From contig JBLGAR010000003.1 of the NCBI GenBank assembly GCA_047612385.1, positions 28,606 to 92,605 of the forward strand: DNA of 64,000 bases, written 5' to 3'. The first letter of the stretch is position 1; every line of letters begins with the position of its first letter. The notes under the pieces were generated by a model that saw only the letters and a program-made list of their open reading frames with translations, ran no database searches and was not told where the DNA came from. This DNA is from JBALVT01 sp047612385. Lineage in GTDB: Bacteria > Pseudomonadota > Gammaproteobacteria > Pseudomonadales > Halieaceae. This document shows, in pieces, positions 26,892 to 34,924 of the stretch. Both the position numbers and the translations under genes were made by a program.

Positions 26892-29066
26892 TTAGCCGTA
26901 TTTTGCTTTAGCTTCCCGTCGACGCGAATGCAGTACCGGCTCTGTATAGCCGTTGGGTTGTTCGCGCCCCGCAAACACCAGTTCACATGCCGCCTGAAAG
27001 GCAATACTGTCGTCAAAATCTGGCGCCATATTTCGGTAAGCAGGGTCTCCCGCATTTTGTGTGTCCACAATCGCCGCCATTCGCTGTAGCGTTTCCAGTA
27101 TCTGGGCTTCGCTGCAAATTCCGTGGTGTAACCAGTTCGACAGATGCTGGCTCGAAATGCGCAGTGTTGCCCGATCCTCCATGAGTCCAACGTTGTTGAT
27201 GTCCGGCACTTTAGAGCAGCCTACACCTTGGTCAATCCAGCGCACGACGTAGCCTAAAATTCCCTGGGCGTTGTTGTCCAGCTCTCGTTGAATTTCATGA
27301 TCGGAAAGTCCTTCAGCACCCTTTAGCGGGATATTCAAGATGTCATCTACGCTCGCTGGAGTTCGGAGGCTCAGTTCTGCCTGGCGCTGGGCAACATCTA
27401 CTTCGTGGTAGTGAATGACATGGAGTGTTGCCGCTGTGGGCGATGGGACCCATGCGGTGCTTGCACCGGCCTGTGGGTGACCTATTTTTGTTTCCATCAT
27501 TTGGCTCATGAGATCCGGCATTGCCCACATTCCCTTGCCGATCTGCGCTTTGCCTTGCAGACCACAACGCAGGCCAATATCTACATTGGAATCTTCGTAG
27601 GCGTTGATCCAGGTTTCAGTCTTCATCGCACCTTTGGCTGTAATAGCGCCGGCCTCCATGCTGGTGTGAATTTCGTCACCGGTGCGATCCAGAAAACCTG
27701 TGTTGATGAAAACTACACGCTGCTTCGCCCGGCGAATACACTCTTTGAGATTGATACTGGTGCGGCGTTCCTCGTCCATAATGCCGAGCTTGAGAGTATA
27801 CCGTGTCATTCCAAGCAGGTCTTCGATTCGGTCGAACAAGTCGCAGGTGAAAGACACTTCGTCAGGACCGTGCATTTTGGGTTTGACAATGTAAACACTG
27901 CCGCGTCGGGAATTACGCTGTGCACCGCTGCGCTTGAGATCATGTAATGCGATCATGGCGGTAAATACACCGTCCATAATGCCTTCGGGTATTTCCCTTC
28001 CCTGTTCGTCAAGGATGGCGTCATTGTTCATCAGATGACCCACATTACGCACAAACAATAAACTCCGTCCCGGCAAAACAAGCGAGCAGCCGTCGGCAGC
28101 GATAAACTCTCTGTCGTCGTTTAGTGTTCGGTGCAGTGTTTTGCCGCCTTTGCTAAAGGCCTCCTTCAGGTCACCGCGCATCAACCCAAGCCAGTTTCGA
28201 TAGACTTCGGTTTTGTCTTGGGCGTCCACAGCAGCAATAGAATCCTCACAATCTTGAATGGTTGTCAGAGCAGATTCCATCACTAAATCTTTTACACCCG
28301 CCGCGTCTGTGCTGCCGATAGGGCTGCCAGGATCAATTTGTATTTCAATATGCAAACCGTTGTGGCGCAGTAAAATACTGTCCGGTGCATTGGGCTTACC
28401 TAAGTAGCCTCGAAATTGATCCGGTCTGGCCAGTATGCTTGTGCTGCCATCTAGCATGGCGACGTGAAGTGCGCCATCGCCTACCGTATAGGCTTTAGCG
28501 TCACTGTGGTCACCTTCGTTAAGTGGGCAAAATCGGTTTAACAGATTGCGTGCGTAGGCGATAACTTTTGCACCGCGAACCGGGTTGTAGCCGGCAGTCT
28601 TCTCAGCTCCGTCTTCTTCGGGGATTACATCAGTGCCGTACAGTGCGTCGTACAGGCTTCCCCACCGAGCGTTGGCAGCGTTTAGCGCATATCGCGCATT
28701 CATAACCGGAACAACCAATTGAGGGCCGGCCAGAGAGGCGACCTCCTCATCCACGTTAGTGGTCTCTATTTGAAAGTGTTCAGCTTCTGGCAGTAGATAC
28801 CCTATCTCTTGAAGAAAGGTTTTGTAGGCCACGCGGTCGTAATTTTTGCCTGGATTGGCCTGATGCCACTGATCAATCTTACCTTGAAGCTCATCTCGGA
28901 TATCAAGCAGCTGGCGATTTCTGGGAGTAAACTCTTCCAGTATTGATTCCAGCCCTTGCCAAAACTGCTGTTCGGAAACGCCGGTTCCGGGCGCAATGTC
29001 ATTTTTTAATAGCTCGTGAAGAACTTTAGCGATATCTAGGCCGCCTTCGCGAATGCGATCGGTCAT
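26892..29066 (-). CDS. glcB: Malate synthase G
   Basis: Malate synthase G condenses glyoxylate with acetyl-CoA, allowing growth on two-carbon compounds and glycolate. The 724-residue length distinguishes isoform G from the about 530-residue isoform A. Family blocks include NSRRGSVYIVKPKMHGPDEV, GIMDEERRTSINLKECIRRA, VFINTGFLDRTGDEIHTSME and, late, ASTAWVPSPTAATLHVIHYH. ATG 29066 follows AAGGA at suitable spacing. No isocitrate lyase lies in the window. The downstream-oriented LysR gene at 29226 may control it, but that is only positional. Confidence 0.97.
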   Translation of the reverse strand: MTDRIREGGLDIAKVLHELLKNDIAPGTGVSEQQFWQGLESILEEFTPRNRQLLDIRDELQGKIDQWHQANPGKNYDRVAYKTFLQEIGYLLPEAEHFQIETTNVDEEVASLAGPQLVVPVMNARYALNAANARWGSLYDALYGTDVIPEEDGAEKTAGYNPVRGAKVIAYARNLLNRFCPLNEGDHSDAKAYTVGDGALHVAMLDGSTSILARPDQFRGYLGKPNAPDSILLRHNGLHIEIQIDPGSPIGSTDAAGVKDLVMESALTTIQDCEDSIAAVDAQDKTEVYRNWLGLMRGDLKEAFSKGGKTLHRTLNDDREFIAADGCSLVLPGRSLLFVRNVGHLMNNDAILDEQGREIPEGIMDGVFTAMIALHDLKRSGAQRNSRRGSVYIVKPKMHGPDEVSFTCDLFDRIEDLLGMTRYTLKLGIMDEERRTSINLKECIRRAKQRVVFINTGFLDRTGDEIHTSMEAGAITAKGAMKTETWINAYEDSNVDIGLRCGLQGKAQIGKGMWAMPDLMSQMMETKIGHPQAGASTAWVPSPTAATLHVIHYHEVDVAQRQAELSLRTPASVDDILNIPLKGAEGLSDHEIQRELDNNAQGILGYVVRWIDQGVGCSKVPDINNVGLMEDRATLRISSQHLSNWLHHGICSEAQILETLQRMAAIVDTQNAGDPAYRNMAPDFDDSIAFQAACELVFAGREQPNGYTEPVLHSRRREAKAKYG

Positions 29067-29225
29067 GGTGTTTTCCTTCTCAAGTAGAGGTGACGATTTC
29101 GAAGCCAGGGTTCATCCCGCCCAATTGCTGAAGATTTTAAGGGCAATGCCCCCATTTAGCTAATTTATAGAAACTATCACTGTGATTCTTTTGGTGAATG
29201 CTGTGAGTATGTCTAGCTATCTCGA

Positions 29226-30194
29226 TTAGCTGGTAAGATCTGGAGTCGGTTCCTTTCCGTCCAATGCTCTTGCTGTATCCACGATGAGTTTGCGGAGCCA
29301 TCTGTTTGCGGGGTTGTGTTGCAATAAGGGACTCCAGGCCATTTTCAATTCCAGCTCAGGGATATGCAGCGGAGGTTTCCTCAGTACTACTCTTGGATTG
29401 TCCACCTTCAACAGTGCTGCCCTGCTGGGTAGTGTCACGATGAGATCATTTTGTTCAGCCATCGTCATGGCGGCTTGATAGTGTCGTGTAAAAACTCGAA
29501 TTTGTCTTTTTTTCCCCAGCTTGTTCAGCGCCGCGTCTACCCAGCCCAAGCGTTGGACGTCGTCGGGGTTGACCCCAACGCCGACGCCCATGCCCGTTTT
29601 GCTCACCCACACGTGGTTTGCTTTTAAATAGTTCTCCAAGCTGAAATCCTCCAGAACCGGATTTTCGGGGCTTAGGACACAGGTGAACGTGTCATTCCAG
29701 AGGTGGATTTGATGAAAGGACTGTGGCATTGAATCGAAGCGATTGATGACCATATCCACCTTGCCCCGTTCTACATCGAGAAAGCTTACGTCGCTGGGTG
29801 TCATGATATCCAAAGTCAGACCCGGTGCCAGCGTTCTGAGGTGGCCCAGGACCGTTGGCAGTAGGGTCGACTCTGCGTAATCACTGGCCATGATACGAAA
29901 AACTCGCTGCGCGTTGGCTGGGTCGAAGGCCGAGCGAGCTTGTACCGCGGTATCGATTTTTAAGAGTACTTCGCGAACCTGTGGCTCCAGCTCCAGCGCT
30001 CGCTCTGTCGGTGTCATACCCTCACTCGTCCTGACTAATAGAGGGTCGTCAAACATTTCTCGCAGCCTCCGGAGCCCGTTGCTCATGGCCGGTTGCGACA
30101 GATTTAACTGGTTTGCTGCCTGTGTAACGTTCCGCTCTCTCAATAGTGCATCCAGGTAGACCAACAGGTTGAGATCAATCCTTTTTGTGTTCAC
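29226..30194 (-). CDS. LysR-family transcriptional regulator
   Basis: The 322-residue protein has a standard LTTR layout: winged HTH in residues 6-65 (LRERNVTQAANQLNLSQPAM, then SNGLRRLREMFDDPLLVRT) and a periplasmic-binding-like effector domain. The HTH resembles the NodD/SyrM-like branch that begins IDLNLLVYLDALL. The start is GTG 30194. It lies 159 bp upstream of glcB in the same direction and is divergent from rraA. Effector and targets cannot be named from the sequence. Confidence 0.88.
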   Translation of the reverse strand: MNTKRIDLNLLVYLDALLRERNVTQAANQLNLSQPAMSNGLRRLREMFDDPLLVRTSEGMTPTERALELEPQVREVLLKIDTAVQARSAFDPANAQRVFRIMASDYAESTLLPTVLGHLRTLAPGLTLDIMTPSDVSFLDVERGKVDMVINRFDSMPQSFHQIHLWNDTFTCVLSPENPVLEDFSLENYLKANHVWVSKTGMGVGVGVNPDDVQRLGWVDAALNKLGKKRQIRVFTRHYQAAMTMAEQNDLIVTLPSRAALLKVDNPRVVLRKPPLHIPELELKMAWSPLLQHNPANRWLRKLIVDTARALDGKEPTPDLTS

Positions 30195-30351
30195 GGTGGC
30201 ATTCTCGGTTATTCACAACACGAATGATGATATCGCAAAGCATTAGTCTTGGGAATTGCATCCCCACGTTGGAGTTGCAGCGTAAGGGAACCCTATGGAG
30301 TCACGCTGGTGTAGTTTACACTTATGAATTTTGACGATTAGAGAAACACTC

Positions 30352-30831
30352 ATGCAGGACATCTCCACCCCGGACCTCAGTGATGAGTTTCCAGCAGTCC
30401 GAGCACTTGAACTGACCTTGGAAAATTATGGCCTTAGAAAGAAATTCTGTGGTCAGGTCGTTACCATTAAATGTCACGAAGACAACTCGCTGGTGAAGCA
30501 GGCTGTTGCCGAGCCCGGTAACGGTAGGGTGATAGTGGTCGATGGAGGTGGTTCTCGGCGACGGGCATTGCTGGGGGATATGCTCGCTGAGCAGGCGGCA
30601 AGTAACGGCTGGTCGGGGCTGGTGATCAATGGTGTTATTCGCGACGTGGATGAAATAGCGCAAACTGAATTAGGGGTTCAAGCCTTGGGTCACTGCCCGT
30701 TAAAAACCGAAAAGCTGGGTGTGGGTCAGCGCGATGTGGAGCTGCACTTCGGTGGCGCTGTTATTGCCCCTGGGGATTTTCTCTACGCGGACAATAATGG
30801 GGTGCTCGTGAGTAAGGTGGCACTTTTATAG
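30352..30831 (+). CDS. rraA: RraA-family regulator of RNase E
   Basis: RraA binds RNase E and dampens mRNA decay in E. coli. The 159-residue product has the family core GGGSRRRALLGDMLAEQAAS and GLVINGVIRDVDEI, followed by FGGAVIAPGDFLYADNNGV. The trimeric RraA fold resembles class II aldolases, and some members act as such, but the length and the GVIRDVDE block fit RraA. ATG 30352 is preferred to an upstream TTG at 30331. The last 6 bp overlap the convergent nadC 3' end. Confidence 0.9.
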   Translation: MQDISTPDLSDEFPAVRALELTLENYGLRKKFCGQVVTIKCHEDNSLVKQAVAEPGNGRVIVVDGGGSRRRALLGDMLAEQAASNGWSGLVINGVIRDVDEIAQTELGVQALGHCPLKTEKLGVGQRDVELHFGGAVIAPGDFLYADNNGVLVSKVALL

Positions 30832-31680
30832 CAGTCGCATCGACAAGTCCATTGCTTTGCAGTCTTTCGTGAGCGCGCCAATTGAGATGAAATCAACGCC
30901 GGTTTGGGCTATCGCTAACAGAGTCTTTTCAGTGACGTTACCTGATGCTTCCAGTTCGACGCGGCCCTTATTGATATCAACGGCGGTTATCAAATCCGTC
31001 AGAGTAAAATTGTCTAACATCACCCTGTCGCACCCGGCCAAAAGTGCCTCTTGAAACTCCTTGAGACTTTCAACTTCTACTTCCACTGGCTTTCCGGGAG
31101 ATTGAGTTCTGGCGGTTTCCACGGCAGCAGAAATTCCTCCACAAGCATTAATATGGTTTTCCTTGATTAGAAACGCGTCGTATAAGCCTACACGGTGGTT
31201 ATAGCAGCCGCCACAACTCACAGCATACTTCTGGGCTTTTCTAAGTCCGGGAATGGTTTTTCGGGTATCCAGGAGTCGCACGCCCGTATCCTTGACCAAT
31301 TCGGCATAATAATTGCTGACCGTCGCCGTACCGCACAGTAGCTGAAGAAAATTGAGTGCCGCACGCTCAGCAGTCAGTAACGCGCGAGCCGACCCCTGGG
31401 CAGTGAAAAGTATGTCATTTTCAGAGATCAGTTGGCTATCGGTAACATGCCAATCCAAGGATACGGTGGAGTCGACCTGTTTGAATACTTCGTTTACCCA
31501 CTCCTGGCCGCACATTACCCCAGCCTCTCTGGTAATAACGCGGGCCTTACCGGTAGCCTGCGCAGGAATCAATTGGGCGGTGATATCCCCACTGCCAATG
31601 TCCTCTATTAACGCACTGCGTACATTACTGCGAATATCTTCGGGCAAGACCATTACGGTGTTCGGTTGGGTTTGGCGCAT
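30826..31680 (-). CDS. nadC: NadC, quinolinate phosphoribosyltransferase
   Basis: NadC makes nicotinate mononucleotide from quinolinate and PRPP in de novo NAD synthesis. The 284-residue product carries LLDTRKTIPGLRKAQKYAVS, CGGCYNHRVGLYDAFLIKEN and VMLDNF, the usual substrate-binding elements; the more common GGG before NHR is GGC here. ATG 31680 is used; an in-frame Met lies at residue 10. It is divergent from ampD, the conserved gammaproteobacterial nadC-ampD-ampE arrangement. Confidence 0.96.
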   Translation of the reverse strand: MRQTQPNTVMVLPEDIRSNVRSALIEDIGSGDITAQLIPAQATGKARVITREAGVMCGQEWVNEVFKQVDSTVSLDWHVTDSQLISENDILFTAQGSARALLTAERAALNFLQLLCGTATVSNYYAELVKDTGVRLLDTRKTIPGLRKAQKYAVSCGGCYNHRVGLYDAFLIKENHINACGGISAAVETARTQSPGKPVEVEVESLKEFQEALLAGCDRVMLDNFTLTDLITAVDINKGRVELEASGNVTEKTLLAIAQTGVDFISIGALTKDCKAMDLSMRLL

Positions 31681-31809
31681 GTCACTGGGGTTTGTTTCGA
31701 TTCGGTGTTAGATTGTAGCAGCTCTCTCATTGGACTGTTAATCGCAAAGGGGTTAACCACAGTTTGCTTAAGCTTAAGTTTGAGTGTCACAAGTGACGAC
31801 TTCGCAATA

Positions 31810-32370
31810 ATGTACGCGCTTAATGATGGTTGGATAGCGCAGGCAAGAAAAGTTGCCTCTCCTAACTTTGGTCCTCGGCCAGAACGTGGCGAAACGGATT
31901 TGCTCGTCATCCACAATATTTCACTACCACCGGGTCACTACCATGGGAACTGCATAGAGCAGTTTTTTTGCAATCAGCTCGACTGGGAAGAGCATCCATT
32001 CTTCCGTGAAATACAAGGGGTAGAGGTTTCTTCACATTTGTTAATTCGCCGCGATGGCGAGCTTGTGCAGTTTGTGAGCCTGGATGATCGTGCCTGGCAC
32101 GCGGGGCGCTCTTGCTTTGACGGACGCGAAGAATGTAATGATTACAGTATTGGTATCGAGCTCGAGGGCACCGACGATGACGTTTATACTGAGCGTCAAT
32201 ATCAGGTTCTAGCCGGCGTGACACGTATTTTACTCGAGCACTACAAACCTTTGATCCGTTCGAGAATTGTCGGGCATAGCGATGTATCGCCCGGGCGCAA
32301 GACAGATCCAGGTCCCGGTTTTGACTGGGTATATTATCGTTCTTTAATAGGGAAAACAGGGGAGCTTTAA
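31810..32370 (+). CDS. ampD: AmpD, cytosolic 1,6-anhydro-MurNAc-L-alanine amidase
   Basis: AmpD cleaves the stem peptide from anhydromuropeptides in cell-wall recycling and so controls AmpR-driven beta-lactamase induction. Starting at ATG 31810 gives 186 residues, close to E. coli AmpD, with no signal peptide. Zinc ligands look intact: VIHNISLPP (His35), and GHSDVSPGRKTDPGPGFDW supplying the second His and the Asp. The frame is open upstream to 31666, but that would run over the nadC start. The TAA shares its last base with the ampE ATG. Confidence 0.96.
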   Translation: MYALNDGWIAQARKVASPNFGPRPERGETDLLVIHNISLPPGHYHGNCIEQFFCNQLDWEEHPFFREIQGVEVSSHLLIRRDGELVQFVSLDDRAWHAGRSCFDGREECNDYSIGIELEGTDDDVYTERQYQVLAGVTRILLEHYKPLIRSRIVGHSDVSPGRKTDPGPGFDWVYYRSLIGKTGEL

Positions 32371-33233
32371 TGACATTCCTAGCATTGATAGTAGCGCTTA
32401 TTTTCATTCAGCTGTACGGTGAAAAAAATCCGGTACATAATGACAATTGGTTTGTGTCGGCGCAGCGTAGGTCTAGGGGGTTTGGTTTTAACCCAACCGT
32501 GAGTTTGGTGATCTACATCGTCGTTCCTGTTGTTGTTGTTCGATTTATATTGAGCGTCGTTGACTCCTGGTTATTTGGGTTACTGTGGATCGGTGGCGCA
32601 ACGCTGATCCTTTTGTACTCCTTCGGTCGCGAGCATTTCGACTCCCTGGCGCAGCGCTATCGAAATTACTGCATGAGCGGTGACTTTGAGGCCGCCTATT
32701 TGTATGCGCAAGAGGAGCTCGATATTGACCCTGAAACACTGAACGTTGATTCACCTGAAGAGACACATGAGGCGATTCAAACCCAGTTGCTTTACTTGGG
32801 TTATCAGCGCTGGTTTGCGGTACTATTTTATTTTGTTCTGCTGGGTCCCCTGGCTTCCTTGGCTTACCGTCTGTTGCAGCTTAGCCGGCCAACACCGGAG
32901 GGGGAGTTGGCAGCGAAAATTCTTTTCTATATCGATTGGATACCCACTCGGTTGTTAGCTTCTGGTTTTGCATTGACCGGAAACTTTTTGAGCAGTCGAG
33001 ACCGATTGATGGCGAGTTTGTCCGAAGCTCGCCAGGCTTCAGGTTCCGTTTTGCTGTCTGTTGGTCGGGCGGCGATTGGTGGGGCGAATGCGTGGGCTAA
33101 TGCAGATGGGGCACAAGATCAACAGCCTTTTTTTGAAACTGCTGCCATAGAGGCAGGTGAGCTTCGCGATTTAATGTCGCGTAGCGCTGGGGCTTGGTTG
33201 ATAGCAATCTCTCTTATCGTTTTGTTTTTCTAA
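32370..33233 (+). CDS. ampE: AmpE-like inner-membrane protein
   Basis: AmpE is a polytopic membrane protein of unknown reaction encoded with AmpD and related in sequence to CobD/CbiB. The 287-residue product begins with MTFLALIVALIFIQLYG and has membrane segments near residues 1-15, 48-66, 70-88, 145-170 and the last 20. The ending near the C-terminus, SAGAWLIAISLIVLFF, is typical. ATG 32370 overlaps the ampD stop by one base, indicating translational coupling. The name follows both similarity and neighbourhood. Confidence 0.9.
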   Translation: MTFLALIVALIFIQLYGEKNPVHNDNWFVSAQRRSRGFGFNPTVSLVIYIVVPVVVVRFILSVVDSWLFGLLWIGGATLILLYSFGREHFDSLAQRYRNYCMSGDFEAAYLYAQEELDIDPETLNVDSPEETHEAIQTQLLYLGYQRWFAVLFYFVLLGPLASLAYRLLQLSRPTPEGELAAKILFYIDWIPTRLLASGFALTGNFLSSRDRLMASLSEARQASGSVLLSVGRAAIGGANAWANADGAQDQQPFFETAAIEAGELRDLMSRSAGAWLIAISLIVLFF

Positions 33234-33337
33234 GGTCCAATAGCAGATTTCTTTAATAGTCAGCACGACTTGTAATACCTGCTACGCTTAAGTAGTGAAC
33301 GAAGATAATAATAAAAAGCTCGAATGTTAGATGCCGC

Positions 33338-34918
33338 ATGAGTGCAAGCTCTGACCTCGATTTGACCTTACCTTCAGTGGTTGCCAATCTGGTGGGCAGT
33401 TATCAGGGCACCGCTTTGATGCTAACTATTGCCTTCCATCCGGATACTAATCGTATTGGTGAAAGCGTTTTATTATCTGGGGGTCAAGGCGTTACCCAGT
33501 TGCACCTGGGTCGCGCCGCGCCTCTTTTTTCAAGACTGCAAGATGTCGAAGAGCACAGTTCAGCTCGTGCTCTGGATGACAGGCATATAAGCCGGAAAGC
33601 ACTGCAATTGGATTATTCAAACGGTAGCTGGGTTCTGGGCAGAGATGCTGATGCCTGCCGATGTCAGGTCGGGGGGGTTGAACTGGAAAGCAGCTTGTCG
33701 CTTTCGGGCGAAAGCTTGAACGCCGGAGTTCCACTGTTTCTCGCGAATCGAATACTGCTGGTACTCAGACAAGTGGTGAGCGAGGACTGTTCGAGACCTA
33801 GGGCGGACGTCTCCTGCGCGCTAGTCGGGAGCGGCCCCTATATCGCGGCACTTAAAAAACAGATAGCGGCAGCTGCTGCTAGTGACGCCGACGTCCTCAT
33901 AAGAGGGGAGACCGGGACGGGTAAAGAATTGGTCGCTAAGGCGATCCATGAGAACAGTATCCGTGCCGCAGTTGATATGGTGACAGTGAATATGTCTGCC
34001 ATCCCCGTTGCGCTGGCTCCTTCCGCTTTGTTTGGTAGTACCAAGGGCGCCTTTACTGGAGCTACTGCCAGTAGCACTGGGTATTTCGAACAGGCCCAGA
34101 CCGGTATTTTGTTTTTGGATGAGATTGGTGACACACCCCTGGAGATTCAGGCGCAACTATTGCGCGCACTGCAGCAGCGGGAGATTCAGCCAGTCGGCGG
34201 TGCTATCAAAAGTATCGATTGTCGTGTCATCGCCGCCACCGATGCGCCGATAGATCAAGGCAGTAATTTTAAAACAGCCCTGCGTCACAGGCTGGCGGAA
34301 TGTGAAATTATCCTTCGCCCTCTCAGAGAGCATCCGGAGGATATTGGTGAGCTCCTGTGGTTTTTTATCCGCAATTATCTTCAGGAGGAGGGCGTAACAA
34401 TTTCTCTGCCCGAGCCAGATAGTGATGGTCGCGAAGTGGCGGCCTGGGCAGAGTTGTTCCATGTCTTTGTGCGCTTCAATTGGCCGGGTAATGTTCGCCA
34501 ACTTGCCAACTGCGCGCGGCAAATATCCCTGGCCAGCAGATCCGCGCTGGCTTTTCCTGCCCACCTACGCGATGAACTGAGGTCAGATCCGCAGAGCTTG
34601 GATGTAAAGCGAGAGGCTATGGTGACGCTTGCGACCAAAAGCGAAGACATAAGTGAGCAGCAACTTGAGGATGCCATGGCAGCGGCGCACTACGAACCAA
34701 AACCAGCGGCGGCTCTTCTTGGAATGTCTCGTACAACGATTTATCGGCGTATCGACGAGTCCGATCACTTGCGTATAGCGGGAGATATTCCAGAGGGCGA
34801 ATTACAGCGCGCGCTCGATGCTTTTGACGGCAATGTAAGCAAGGCTGCTTTGTATTTGCGTGTCTCCCGCGTGGGCCTGAGGTTTCGCGTTCGATCAATT
34901 AAGCAAGCAAAGCAGTAA
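33338..34918 (+). CDS. FHA-like sigma54 enhancer-binding activator
   Basis: The 526-residue protein has three parts. Residues about 20-147 resemble an FHA domain (HLGRAAPLF, DDRHISRKALQL, SNGSWVLG), although the His usually found after SRxx is replaced. Residues about 165-410 are a sigma54-activating AAA+ domain: Walker A RGETGTGKE near 188, STKGAFTGA near 234 for sigma54 contact, and LFLDEIGD near 257. The C-terminus has a Fis-type helix-turn-helix (PKPAAALLGMSRTTIYRRID) and then a second, similar one (NVSKAALYLRVSRVG). No receiver domain is present. A kinase gene follows 6 nt later, so phospho-threonine sensing is likely. Targets are unknown. Confidence 0.87.
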   Translation: MSASSDLDLTLPSVVANLVGSYQGTALMLTIAFHPDTNRIGESVLLSGGQGVTQLHLGRAAPLFSRLQDVEEHSSARALDDRHISRKALQLDYSNGSWVLGRDADACRCQVGGVELESSLSLSGESLNAGVPLFLANRILLVLRQVVSEDCSRPRADVSCALVGSGPYIAALKKQIAAAAASDADVLIRGETGTGKELVAKAIHENSIRAAVDMVTVNMSAIPVALAPSALFGSTKGAFTGATASSTGYFEQAQTGILFLDEIGDTPLEIQAQLLRALQQREIQPVGGAIKSIDCRVIAATDAPIDQGSNFKTALRHRLAECEIILRPLREHPEDIGELLWFFIRNYLQEEGVTISLPEPDSDGREVAAWAELFHVFVRFNWPGNVRQLANCARQISLASRSALAFPAHLRDELRSDPQSLDVKREAMVTLATKSEDISEQQLEDAMAAAHYEPKPAAALLGMSRTTIYRRIDESDHLRIAGDIPEGELQRALDAFDGNVSKAALYLRVSRVGLRFRVRSIKQAKQ

Positions 34919-34924
34919 GCCTCG

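Noticed and set aside
26987..27947. Plus-strand open frames opposite glcB
   Set aside because: They are antisense shadows of a clearly recognised malate synthase G with no coding features of their own.
30195..30351. Small peptide starting at ATG 30325 upstream of rraA
   Set aside because: It ends after five codons, has no ribosome site, and is not in frame with rraA.
31666..31809. N-terminal extension of ampD
   Set aside because: It would run over the divergent nadC start and adds a stretch absent from AmpD; ATG 31810 gives the family length.
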